In this document: positions 17,693-28,114 of the stretch, one piece after another
Position numbering within the stretch: the first letter of the stretch is position 1
Layout of the letters: each line of letters begins with the position of its first letter
Origin: GCA-003244245 sp963712995
Lineage (GTDB): Bacteria; Actinomycetota; Actinomycetes; Mycobacteriales; Pseudonocardiaceae
Length of the DNA: 64,000 bases
Direction: 5' to 3'
Assembly (NCBI GenBank): GCA_963712995.1
Contig: CAVQKH010000025.1
Coordinates: 293,996-357,995, forward strand
Made by a program: the position numbers and the translations under genes
Notes under the pieces: model-generated
The model's database searches: none
What the model was told of the DNA's origin: nothing
The model's input: only the letters and a program-made list of their open reading frames with translations

Positions 17693-20583
17693 TCAGGTGG
17701 AACAGGTGTTGTGGTATGCCAGTCCTGAGATATAGCGGGCCCACTCGTCACGATCGAGACCGCCTCCGGTGATGGCGCAGCCGCGCTCGGTCGCGTGGTC
17801 TCGGAGATTGTTGAGAGCGGTGAGGTCCCACAGGATGATGCCGCCATCGCCCCTGCCAGCGGCCAGGGTAAGTCCGTTAGGGGAGAACGCCACAACGGAA
17901 CCCTTCTCAGCTAGGGGCGGCTCCATGCGGCGGGGTTGGGCCGGGTCACCGAGGTTCCACAGGATCGTGCCGTCATCGCTATCGCCGCTGCTTGTGGCCA
18001 AGGTGGGTCCATGGGGGGAGAACGCCATCGACGACAACAGCTCGGTACTGTGGTTGGTCAGGGGCGTCCCGAGGCGGCGGGGTTGGGCTGGGTCGGTGAG
18101 ATCCCACAGCACCACGCTGCCATCGAGGTTGCCGGAGGCCAGAACCTGCCCGTTGGGGGAGAACGCCACCACCGAGTTCGGCCAGTGCCACCCGCCGATG
18201 TCGTTGGTCAGGGGTTGTCCGAGGCGGCTGGGTCGGGCTGGGTCGGTGAGATCCCACAGGATCACGGTGGAGCCTCCGTCGCCGATGGCCAGCGTGGCCC
18301 GATACGGGGAGAACATCAGAGTGCTCACGGAGGTGTACGAGCCAGGGTCGGTCAGAGGTGGTCCCAGGCCGCGAGGTTGGCTCAGGTCGGTGAGGTCCCA
18401 CAGCACCACGCTGCTATGACCGTTGCCATCGTCGCCGCCGGTAGCCAGGGTAGGCCCGTGAGGGGAGAACGCCACCGAAGTCACCGCACCGTTGTGGCCG
18501 GTCAGGGTGCCGGCGTAGCGGGTGGTGGTGAGGGTGTTGACCAGACTGGCCTGGGTCTCCCCGTCAGGGTGGATGCGCTGTGCGGCGATGCCGAGGCGCA
18601 GCGCAGTGCGCGAATCGGTGTCCCGCGTTGCATCGGCTTGGGCGACGAGCAGGCGGGCGGTCGCGATCCGTTGCTGTTCCTGGGTGGCGCGTTGCTGGAG
18701 GATCGCGATGCCCGCCGCGGTCAGGGCGAGCACGAGCAGAACCGACAGGATGGTGGTGAGGCGCCCGCGGCGGAAGCGGTCGCGGCGGATGCTGGCGACA
18801 GGAAGTCGCGGGCCTCCTCGCGGAGGTCAGCAACTCGATGGGTGATCAGCACGCGGTGTCGTCGCGGCGACCAGCGTGACGGGCCGTGCTGCTGGCCTGA
18901 CGTATCTGCACTGGATCGGCGGTGGGTCTGGACGCGTGCGCCGGTGTCGGCGACGGTCGCAGCGAGTTGTCCGCCCGTCCACAACCGGGTGGATGGACGG
19001 CCCTGCTTATCCCACGCTGCGGCGGCCTGCTCGACCGCATGGCGAGCTCGCAGTGCGGTTACGGCTGCGGTGGTTGCCTGGGCCAGCGGTGCCCAGGCGG
19101 TCACGAACGCCTCGTGGGCAACCGCGATGACCCCACTGCCGTTGTCGGTGTCGGTGGTCAACAGCCGATGCGCGACGAAGGCATTCACCTCATCGGCCAC
19201 CGGATGCGGTAGCTCCTCGCGGAGAACCCGCCGCCGGGTACGGGCGGCCTTCCTCGTCGACGGTGACCAGCCCCAGCAGCCCGGAGATCACCTCCACACG
19301 GCTCCGACCGCTGGCGTTGACCGCCTCGACGAGGGCCTGCTCAGCCTGGCGGGTCAAGGCACCCTGTACCCCACCGAGCTGGTCATAACGCTTTCTGGGC
19401 AGCCGGCCACCCCGGCCGATGCCCTCGGCGAGCTGGGCCAGGGTGAACGCCAGCACCGGCAGCGCGTCCCCGCTGCCGGTGTCCTCGACCAACCGGTCTA
19501 CCAGGTCCTCGTCCACGCTGATGCCGACCAGCCGGGCTGGCCTTTCGATGACGGCCCGCAATGCCTCCCGGCCCAGCGGCCGTAGCGTGTAGGTACGCGT
19601 CGGTAGTGCGGCTGGTTCGTCTTCCAGCAGCAGATGGTCGAGGAATTCCGAGCGCAGCGTGACCACCAGCTGTACCGGACCGGCCAGCGCGGGCCGCAGC
19701 AGCTCAGCGAACTGGGCCCGATCAGCGGGAGCGGCCTGAGTGAGCAGCTCCTCGAACTGGTCCACGACGATCAGCAGGCGACGCGAACCGCGTGGGGCGG
19801 CCAGCAGCAGCTCATCGGCCAGCCCCGTCAGGCCATCCTCCCCAAGCTGGTCGCGGACGTAGGCCACCGTCCAGCCTAGGCCGAGTCGCCGCGCGGCGTT
19901 GGCCAGCTCCCGGACCAACGCCGCCACGGGATCAGCGCCCGGCACGATCGGCGTCAGCGTCCACCATCCCGGCTCGTCGGCCATCATCGGCAGCAATCCG
20001 GCCCGGACCAGCGACGACTTGCCGCACCCCGACGGCCCCGCCACCAGCAGCGCCGCGCCCTTCGTGCGTTCCGCCGGGGAGCGCAGCAACTCGGCGAGTT
20101 CTCCACTCTCATCAGTGCGGCCAAAGAACACCCGGTGCCGATCGATGTCGAACGGCAGCAGCCCCGGGAACGGGGAACGATCGTCCGGCCAGCCCCATCC
20201 CCCTGCCACAATGCCTCATCCAGGGCGGCACGGGCCGCACCCGGGTCCCGCATATAGTCGATGTATTGCATAGAGGTCAGCAGCGGGTCGACCACCCCCG
20301 GCTCGGCGCGCAGCGGCAGCAGCCGACTGCCTCGCGACCAGGAGATCGCTGCCTCGGCTGTGCACCACCTGGACGCCAGGTAAGACGAAGTGATCACACA
20401 GACCACCGCGTCCGCCCACCGCAGCCGCTCGTGTAGCCGCTGCTGCCACTCCTCGCCGGGGGCGATCCCATGCCGAAGGTCCTCGGCCAGAAACACCTCG
20501 TGGCCCTCGTCGTCAAGCCAATCATGCAGCTCACCAGCCAGAGCCTGGTCCTCACTGGCATGGCTGACGAACACTCTCGCCAC
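17693..20583 (-). pseudogene. TIR / STAND-NTPase / WD40 protein, broken by three frameshifts
   Basis: Read from GTG 20583, an N-terminal TIR domain (VFVSHASEDQALA, with the candidate catalytic Glu in WCTAEAA) leads into a STAND NTPase (P-loop GPSGCGKSS, Walker-B-like IVVDQFEELLT), one membrane segment (LSVLLVLALTAAG) and five WD40 repeats ending FSPNG...LWDLT. Three indels split it: loss of one G in the run at 20199-20203, an extra base at 19240, and one base lost near 18797. Correcting them gives a continuous 963-residue frame. TIR-STAND proteins are known in NAD-degrading antiphage immunity; that role here is inference from the family. Five WD40 blades are fewer than a full propeller, so repeats may also have been lost. 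Confidence 0.85.
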
Positions 20584-20685
20584 CGCATCTCCCCTGATCA
20601 GCGTTGGATCGCCAGGATAGAAGGATGGCAACTTTGAGTGATAGGCCGGGACCGGAGCGATGCCCGTACGGTGATCGTCATCCGG

Positions 20686-20715
20686 GTAGATCATCGCGGC
20701 GACGTCTACCGCTCC
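20686..20715 (+). repeat. 30-bp direct repeat, copy 1
   Basis: This 30-mer recurs at 23679-23708 in the same orientation with a single mismatch. Similarity continues for some ten bases to the left (GATCGTC). Copy 1 lies about 100 bp upstream of the TIR gene start. It contains the short inverted arms GTAGA and TCTAC. Confidence 0.85.
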
Positions 20716-20804
20716 CACCGACTACCTGATGGAAGGCTCTGTATCACTTGTTCCTCTGAGACCCGGCAGCCGCACCGGGCTGCTGGGTCGTGGACCGGTG
20801 TGGG

Positions 20805-21009
20805 TCAGTCGAACGTGCCGGTGCGGACGGCGGCGGTGAACGTGGCCCACTGGGTGGCGGCGACGATCAGGGCCGGGCCGGTGGGGTTCTTGGAATCCCG
20901 GACGGCGCGGTGCCCGTCCGCCAGGTCGGCGACCTCGACGCAGTTGTACTGGCCGTTGCTCCGGCTGCTGTTGCGCACAGGTGGCGCTGGACAGGTCGGT
21001 GGTGCTCAC
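20805..21009 (-). pseudogene. DUF397 protein gene with a one-base insertion
   Basis: From GTG 21009 the frame reads MSTTDLSSAT, then needs one base removed (the extra A at 20977 on the + strand) to continue with RNSSRSNGQYNCVEVADLADG and WATFTAAVRTGTFD, a typical DUF397 sequence. The corrected protein would be 67 aa, the usual size. DUF397 proteins almost always sit next to Scr1/DUF5753 regulators, as here: the start overlaps the stop of the upstream regulator (GTGA). Confidence 0.82.
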
Positions 21010-21899
21010 TTGCCTAGCTCCCTTATCACTTGGGTAATCAGCTCGTGGGACGCCGCCTCGTCCAGAGCCGACTCCCAGATATTGATGAACGTGGTGTCGT
21101 ACCGGTCGATCTCGTGGGGTTTATCCAGGTAAAGCGCTCCCGTGAGGCCATCGACGTACACGATGGCAGGTTCGGTCTCCCCGCCGTTGGCGTTGAGCGG
21201 GAACCGCAGGATCACGAACGGCCCCGATAATACGCCGCGGTGCAGTCCGGCGGGGAAGGGCACCACCCGGATCGACACCGTGGGTAGCCCATCGATTTCC
21301 AACAGCCGTTCCAGCTGGCGCGCCATCACTGTGGGGCCACCCACCGGGCGACGCAGGATGGCCTCGTTGAGCACCACGTGAAGCACCGGCGGGTCGGTGA
21401 ACCGGGTGAGCAGCGTTTGCCTTGCCATGCGGACCTGGACTCGCTGCTCGATCTTCGCGTCGTCTTCATCGGGATTGTCGGCCCGGATCACCGCGCGGGC
21501 GTAGTTCTCGGTCTGCAGCAGGCCGGGCACCAGCTCCGACTCGTACCAGCTGAAGTGGGACGCGGCCTCCTCCAACCCGATGTAGACGTCGAAACCCGCG
21601 GGGATGGCCTCGTCATAGGAGTGCCACCAGCCGCGTGACTTGGTCTCCTTGGCCAGCCCGATGAGTCCTTCGGTCAGGTCCGCCGGTGCGCCGTAGACCC
21701 TGCACATCGTCTCCACGTCGAAGCTGCGCAACGACGTCAGGCCGGTCTCGATGCGCCAGATCTTGGCCTCGGACCACTCCAGCTTCGCCGCCGCCGCGCG
21801 CACAGTGAGCCGCGATCGGTTGCGCAGGTCACGCAGGTGCCGCCCGAGTTGGCGGCGGGGCACGGTGGAGCCCGTCGTCGTGCTGGCGCCCTCGGTCAT
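21006..21899 (-). CDS. Scr1-type helix-turn-helix regulator (DUF5753)
   Basis: The 297-aa product has an N-terminal XRE-type helix-turn-helix (GRHLRDLRNRSRLTVRAAAAKLEWSEAKIWRIE, key part TVRAAAAKLEWSEAK) and a DUF5753 C-terminal domain (YESELVPGLLQTENYARAV; GGPTVMARQLERLL). Family members control development and secondary metabolism in streptomycetes, usually with a DUF397 partner. ATG 21899 is preferred over TTG 21905 because GAGG lies 6 nt before it. The partner gene downstream is frameshifted, this one is intact. Confidence 0.93.
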   Translation of the reverse strand: MTEGASTTTGSTVPRRQLGRHLRDLRNRSRLTVRAAAAKLEWSEAKIWRIETGLTSLRSFDVETMCRVYGAPADLTEGLIGLAKETKSRGWWHSYDEAIPAGFDVYIGLEEAASHFSWYESELVPGLLQTENYARAVIRADNPDEDDAKIEQRVQVRMARQTLLTRFTDPPVLHVVLNEAILRRPVGGPTVMARQLERLLEIDGLPTVSIRVVPFPAGLHRGVLSGPFVILRFPLNANGGETEPAIVYVDGLTGALYLDKPHEIDRYDTTFINIWESALDEAASHELITQVIRELGK

Positions 21900-21908
21900 C
21901 GTCAACCT

Positions 21909-21945
21909 CTTTCACCTTGAAGGAATCTTACACCCGAAATGAAAG
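21909..21945. promoter_or_regulatory. Inverted repeat upstream of the Scr1-type gene
   Basis: CTTTCA (21909-21914) and TGAAAG (21940-21945) are inverted arms around an A/T-richer centre lying 10-46 bp upstream of the start. A possible -10 (TAAGAT, - strand, 21925-21930) lies between them. This would suit autoregulation; no operator is proven. Confidence 0.3.
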
Positions 21946-22017
21946 ACTTCTCAGGTCCCCATCCCGTGGGGTTGACAAGAGTATAACCATTGCCGTGAAA
22001 TGCTTCCGGCTTGCATT

Positions 22018-22046
22018 TGGCCAGGGTTTCACCCTGGCCATTCTTT
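22018..22046 (+). terminator. Perfect hairpin with T-rich tail
   Basis: TGGCCAGGGT (22018-22027) and ACCCTGGCCA (22031-22040) form a 10-bp perfect stem with a 3-nt loop, followed by TTCTTT. A perfect -35 hexamer TTGACA lies upstream at 21972-21977, with TGAAAT (21996-22001) as a weak -10. The pair may define a very short transcript or an attenuated leader; there is no annotated gene between them. Confidence 0.5.
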
Positions 22047-22077
22047 GAAAAAGAACGTTCGCTACTTATCAAGGGTC

Positions 22078-22173
22078 ATGGCCGGGCTGGCGATGCCCGA
22101 TACCTTCGAGTTGCCGGTCGGGTCATTCCATGAAGCGCTGGATGGAGCTTTCTCGTCGGTTTTGGAGCTGTAA
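22078..22173 (+). CDS. 31-codon small ORF of unknown function
   Basis: ATG 22078 opens a frame that begins MAGLAMPDTFELPVG and ends SSVLEL, closing at TAA 22173. It starts 32 bp after the hairpin and stops 25 bp before the IS remnant. The spacing of AGGG to the ATG is poor. It could be a small peptide, a truncated gene end, or chance. Confidence 0.2.
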   Translation: MAGLAMPDTFELPVGSFHEALDGAFSSVLEL

Positions 22174-22197
22174 TGAAATAAACTATTTTATAGATGG

Positions 22198-23433
22198 TCC
22201 GATGGTGTAATTCCAGTCACCGTGGAAGAGGTGCCGAGCGAGGGGTATCGATTCCTTCTGCTGGTCCGTGAGTTTGATTTTTGTGGGGTAGAGACTGGGG
22301 TCGAGTTCGCAACGGACGGTCAATCGTGGTGGTTGTGGTGCTGGCGATGAGGTTAACGATCGTTTGATAGTTTGAGTGGTGTCGCGCCAGTTTTGGGTGA
22401 TCTGGAGAAGAGCGGTGCTCGATCTTGTTCCATTTGCTGGTGCCGGGCGGGTAATGGGACACGATGATTTCCAGTCGGTCGCGGCGGCGAGTCGCGCGAG
22501 TTCGTGCTTCCAGAGCCAGGGGCGGTGTCGTTGGATCCGCCACGTCGGCGGTGATGAAGATTCGGCGGGCGTGGGGATATTTCTCCTTGCTTATGCTTTG
22601 CCACCACTTTTGGATAGTAGCGACAGCGAATACCGATGTGTCGTGATCGATACCACAGAGACCAGGCGCTGTTGTCGGCCAAATCGTAGACTCCGTAGGG
22701 AATTGCTTTACGTCGGCTTCGCTGGGGAAGTCGTAGGTGGAAACGTGACCGGTTCGCCTGTGCGTGCCATTCTTTACCGGCCTGGGTGACCGCCGACGAG
22801 TTCCTTTTTCTTTGTATCGATGCTGATCACAGGGTCGCCGGCGGCGAGGAACTCCTTGGCTAGCTTGTTGATGTATCGGAACTGATCATCCGGTCCGGGT
22901 GCTGGCTCCTCCAGCTTCTTGCGGGTGCCTTGCAAGCTGTAGCGAAGGGAATGAAGGATTTTCCCGACGACGTCATGGCTGACGAGTGACCCATACCGCC
23001 CAGCTCCGCAGCGAGGTGACGCGTCGATTTCGTGGTCCACCGCAACGGCGATTCAGGATCACCGCGTCTCCGGTTCGATCAAACCATCCAGTACATACCA
23101 GTTCCGGATTGGCGACTCGCTTTCTTGCGCGCTCGGCGCTGACGATCAGGTGACGCTCTGCGGAATTATCGGCGAGCTCGGTATGCCACGACGAATGTCT
23201 TGTGACGCACGTGGCTTGATGCACAGCCTCAATTCCGCGCGTCCCCGATTTCGCTCGGTGGCCAGCGCCAAGCGGCGATCGCGTTCGTTCAAGCGGGGCA
23301 ACAGATCTGCCAAACGTGCTTCCATCGCCTGAAATTCCTCATCACTCTTGCTCGCCATACGTCAATTTTGTCACGTACTCCAAAACGTCAGCCGAAACGA
23401 CATGCGAAACGTTGGCAGATTCACTCGATCGGA
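22198..23433 (-). mobile_element. Degraded insertion sequence, ISAzo13 family
   Basis: On the - strand, fragments of one transposase appear in order but in changing frames: ARLADLLPRLNERDRRLAL (near 23320), RWTTKSTRHLAAELG (near 23040), FLAAGDPVISIDTKKKELVG (near 22830), SHYPPGTSKWNKIEH (near 22440) and YQTIVNLIASTT (near 22360). These match the order of ISAzo13-type transposases. At least three frame changes and missing segments make it non-functional. Suggested ends are imperfect inverted repeats starting TCCGAT at 22198 and ending ATCGGA at 23433; no clear target duplication is seen. Confidence 0.7.
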
Positions 23434-24010
23434 TTAGTTATTTAATTACGGATCCTTTGCCTACGAGGTGACCGATGAGCCGACCGTGGCTGTGATGCCC
23501 CGACCTTCCCGCGCAGCTGTCACGCTGCGTGATTTCGACGACCTGAGCCATGAACCGGGCAGTCCGTCTGGCGGCGTTGAGTTGAATAGAGAACCGGGAG
23601 TCTGCGGAGGATGCCGCCGCGGTGTGTACCGCGTCGGCCACGAGATCGATGACAACGCCCGCAATGCGATCGTCGTCCGTAGATCATCGGGGCGACGTCT
23701 ACCGCTCCTGTTGACTTGCGGATCATAGGCTATGGGTCAGCATGACCCGAGAATCTTTGAACAATTCTCCGCTTTTGCGGATATTTTTCCCATATTATCA
23801 CTCGTTTGCGGAAATCGGGAGTTGATTGCGGCATTGATATTCTGATCAAGGGGTACCTCATAAGTTGACGCCATTGCGGCGGAGTCGGATGAGCGGTGGG
23901 ATGGGTACAGCCGCCATAAGGACGTGACGGTTCCCCTCGATGATCCCTGGTCGTCGAGAGTCACCCACCACATGCGGTCGGCGACGCCGACCGGGACTTG
24001 GGGGTAAGCC
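23434..24010. other. 577-bp stretch without a confident gene
   Basis: The left half contains a 67-codon - strand frame (23438-23641, beginning MADAVHTAAA) that I do not recognise and that has no clear ribosome-binding site; it may be a gene fragment. The second copy of the 30-bp repeat is at 23679-23708. The right part (23740-23860) is distinctly A/T-rich and probably contains the promoter of the cox genes, although no clear -35/-10 pair stands out. Confidence 0.5.
23679..23708 (+). repeat. 30-bp direct repeat, copy 2
   Basis: Same orientation as copy 1 (20686-20715) with one mismatch. The two copies bracket the DUF397/Scr1 pair and the IS remnant, a segment of about 3 kb. Confidence 0.85.
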
Positions 24011-24540
<530 letters not shown>

Positions 24541-24541
<1 letters not shown>

Positions 24542-27030
24542 TGACCACCACCACGCAGCCGGGCACCCTCGAGTTCGGCCGGGCCCGCAAGCGCAAAGAG
24601 GACGCCCGGCTGATCACCGGACGGACCCGCTGGACGGATAACATCACCCTGCCCGGGATGCTGCACCTCGCCGTCGTGCGCAGCCCGCTGGCACACGCCA
24701 GGATCACCAGGATTGACACCGAGGTGGCCAAGCGGCTGCCCGGCGTGCACGCCGTGTTCACCGCCACCGACCTCGGCGCCGAGAACATCAGCATGCCCTG
24801 CGCGTGGCAGATCACCCCGGACATGAAGTCCCCGAAGGCCCCGCCGCTGGCCGTGGACACCGTGCACTTTGCCGGCGAGGGGGTCGCGATCGTGGTGGCT
24901 CGCGATGCGGCGTCGGCCGCCGACGCCGCCGCTGCCGTCGAGGTCGACTACGACGGGCTGGAGCCGGTGCTCGAGGTGGAGGCAGCGCTGGCTGACGGCG
25001 CCCCGCTGGTGCACCCCGAACTGGGCACCAACCGCAATGCGCTGTGGGTCTTCGACTCGGGCGCGGCCGGCAGCGGTGGCAGCTCCGATGCGGTGATCTC
25101 TGCTGCGGAGTCCGACCCGGAGGCCATCGTGGTCCGGCGGCGGTTCCATCAGCAGCGCCTGATCCCCGCGTTCCTGGAGCCGCGCTCGGTGGTGGTGGAT
25201 CCGACCGGTGAGCAGCTGACCATGTGGTCGTCCACCCAGGTGCCGCACATCGTCAAGACGATGACCGCGCTCAGCCTGGGCCTGCCCGAACACAAAGTGC
25301 GGGTCATCGCACCGGATGTCGGAGGGGGGTTCGGCGGCAAGCTCCAGGTGATACCGGAGGAGTTCCTCACGGTGCTGGTGGCCCGGCGGCTGGGCAAGCC
25401 GGTCAAGTGGACCGAGACCCGTTCGGAGTGCATGCTCGCCACCCATCACGGCCGGGGTCAGATCCAGGACCTGACGCTGGCGGCTCGCAGGGATGGCACC
25501 CTCACCGCACTCAAGGTCGAGCTGATCGCCGACATGGGTGCCTACCTGCGGATCATCACGCCGGGAACACCTCTACTCGGGGCGTTCATGTACGGAGGGA
25601 TCTACAAGTTCCCGGCCTACCACCTCGCCTGCACCAACGTGTTCACCACCAAGACCCCGACCGACGCCTACCGCGGCGCCGGCCGCCCGGAGGCCACCTT
25701 TGCCATCGAGCGGATGATGGACGAGCTCGCCGTCGAGCTCGGCATGGACCCGCTGGCGCTGCGCGAGCACAACTGGATCACCCACGAGGAGTTCCCGTTC
25801 ACCACGGCCGCCACGCTGACCTACGACTCGGGCAACTACGAGGCGGCCACCGCCAAGGCCACAGCGCTGTTCGACTACGAGGGCCTGCGCGCCGAGCAGC
25901 TACGCCGCCGGGAGGCGAACGACCCGGTGGCGCTGGGCATCGGGATCTCGACCTACACCGAGATGTGCGGGCTGGCCCCGTCCCGGATTCTGGGTGCGCT
26001 GTCCTATGCCGCCGGTGGTTGGGAGCACGCCACCATCCGGGTGCTGGCCACCGGCAAGATCGAGGCGGTCACCGGTGTCTCCGCGCACGGCCAGGGACAT
26101 GAGACGGCGTGGAGCCAGATCATCGCCGACCGGCTGGGGGTGCCGTTCGAGGACATCGAGGTGCTGCACGGGGACACCCAGGTCTCGGCCAAGGGCATGG
26201 ACACCTACGGCTCCCGATCGCTGGCCATCGGCGGTATCGCGGTGGTCAAGGCCGTCGACAAGGTGGTCGAGAAGGCCAAGCGGATGGCCGCGCACCTGCT
26301 CGAGTGCTCCGAGCTCGACATCGAGTTCCACCAGGGCACGTTCACCATCAAAGGGACCGACCGGAGCATCACCATCCAGGAGATCGCGTTCGCGGTCTTC
26401 TCCGCGCACAACTATCCCAAGGGCATGGAGCCGTCACTGGACTCCGAAGCCACCTTCGACCCGGAGAACTTCTCCTTCCCGCACGGCACCCACCTGTGCG
26501 CGACGGAAGTGGACACCGAGACGGGCCGGGTGCGGATCCGCAGCTACGTCTGCGTGGACGACGTGGGCAAGGTGGTCAACCCGCTGATCGTCGAGGGGCA
26601 GATCCACGGCGGGCTGGCCCAGGGCATCGCGCAGGCGCTGTTCGAGGAGGCCTGCTATGACGAGGGCGGCACCCTGGTCAGCGGCACCCTCGCGGACTAC
26701 CTGGTGCCCAGCGCGGCGGACCTGCCCAGCTTCACCACCGACCGCACCGAGACGCCGGCGACGTCAAACCCGCTGGGTGTCAAGGGCGTCGGGGAGGCAG
26801 GCACCATCGCCTCCACTCCCGCGGTGGTGAACTCGATCATCGATGCGGTGCGTCACCTCGGGGTCACCGACATCGAGATGCCGTGCTCGCCGCAGCGGGT
26901 GTGGCGCGCGGTGGCCTCGGCCCGCGGAGCTGTGAAGTCCACGTCAGAGCATGCGACCGAGTCCGCCGCCGGTGGCGGGCTGGGCTCGATCGACGCCCAA
27001 GCTCATGACAGCAGGGGAGGCGCCCGGTGA
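24541..27030 (+). CDS. coxL: Molybdenum hydroxylase large subunit, form-II CoxL type
   Basis: The 829-aa product binds the molybdopterin-cytosine-dinucleotide cofactor and performs catalysis. The active-site loop reads AYRGAGR at about residue 378, the mark of form-II (putative) CO dehydrogenases, not the AYXCSFR of true form-I CoxL. The GGGFGGK cofactor loop and the catalytic glutamate in KGVGEAG are present. The gene order small-large-medium is also that of form II. The real substrate is unknown; a purine, aldehyde or heterocycle is as likely as CO. Confidence 0.94.
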
Positions 27031-27887
27031 TTCCGTCCGCATTCGATTACCTCGCCGTTTCCACGGCCGAGGAAGCGGTCCAGGCGCTGGTCGAGGCCGG
27101 CGAGGACGCCAAGATCCTGGCCGGCGGTCAGAGCCTGGTGCCGGTGCTGCGCCTGCGCCTGGCCACCCCGACGACGATCGTGGACCTGAACAAGATCAGC
27201 GAGCTGCGCGGGGTACGCGAGGACGGTGACGTCATCGTCATCGGAGCGATGACCACGCACCACGATGTGATCAACGATCCGCTGGTGGCCGAGCATGCCG
27301 CGCTGCTGGCCCTGGCCACCCAGACGGTGGGTGACCCGCAGATCCGCCACCGCGGCACCCTCGGCGGCGCCCTGGTGCATGCCGACCCGGCCGGTGACCT
27401 GCCGGCCCCGGTGGTGGCGTTGGACGCCGAGATGGTCATCGTCGGGCCCGGTGGGCGGCGCACCGTGCCGGCTGCGGAGTTCTTCGTCGATCTGTTCACC
27501 ACCGCGGTGGGACCCGACGAGGTGCTCGTCGAGATACGGATCCCGCGCAAAACCGGCTGGGGTGCGCACTACGAGAAGTTCAATCGGGTCGCGCAGGCCT
27601 GGTCGATCGTCGCGGTTGCCGCGACGGTGCGGACCGAGGGATCGTCGATCGCGCAGGCTCGGGTGGCGCTGACCAATATGGCGGCCACCCCGGTTCGGGC
27701 TCTGCGAGTGGAGGCGGCCCTGGTCGGTCGGCCGGCTGATGCGGCGACGATCCGTGCGGCGGCCGAGCACGCGGCCGAGGGCACCAGCCCGAGCTCGGAC
27801 GGCAACGCCGATGCCGACTACCGCGAGCACCTCGCCCGGGTGCTCACCGGACGAGCCCTCACCGCCGCCGCTGGTCTCTCAGGCTGA
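27027..27887 (+). CDS. coxM: Molybdenum hydroxylase medium subunit, FAD-binding (CoxM-like)
   Basis: The 286-aa product has both FAD motifs of the family, AGGQSLVP at about residue 32 and TVGDPQIRHRGTLGGAL at about residue 100, and the C-terminal CO-dehydrogenase flavoprotein domain. It would take electrons from the small subunit and pass them to a quinone or other acceptor. The GTG overlaps the coxL stop (GTGA), so the three subunits are translationally linked. Confidence 0.95.
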   Translation: MIPSAFDYLAVSTAEEAVQALVEAGEDAKILAGGQSLVPVLRLRLATPTTIVDLNKISELRGVREDGDVIVIGAMTTHHDVINDPLVAEHAALLALATQTVGDPQIRHRGTLGGALVHADPAGDLPAPVVALDAEMVIVGPGGRRTVPAAEFFVDLFTTAVGPDEVLVEIRIPRKTGWGAHYEKFNRVAQAWSIVAVAATVRTEGSSIAQARVALTNMAATPVRALRVEAALVGRPADAATIRAAAEHAAEGTSPSSDGNADADYREHLARVLTGRALTAAAGLSG

Positions 27888-28114
27888 CTCTCCTGCTGTC
27901 GATTCTCTATCCAAAGAATCTGGTCTGCATCGACGAATTGCCGGCCGGTTTTGTCGGTGTGCCGTTCTAGACCGAGCTTGCTGTAACTGTCCGTAGCATC
28001 GTCTGGATGACCAGGGACGACGTGCCACAAGCCACCACTTCTGTAGTCACTAAATGACTGGCACGATGAAGATCGTTGTGGTCTAATTGCCCTGTGAGAA
28101 GCAGGGATGGCGCG
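27888..28114. other. Gap between coxM and the transposase
   Basis: No gene is supported in these 227 bp. The right half (around 28030-28075) is likely the left end of the IS1634-type element, but I could not match it to an inverted partner after 29845. Confidence 0.4.

Noticed and set aside
18000..19585. A 549-codon + strand frame opposite the TIR-WD40 gene
   Set aside because: It is the antisense of the WD40 and ATPase parts; the - strand shows recognisable domains.
18721..20209. Reading the TIR, NTPase, middle and WD40 pieces as separate functional genes
   Set aside because: The downstream pieces have no proper starts, and single-base corrections join them into one family-like protein.
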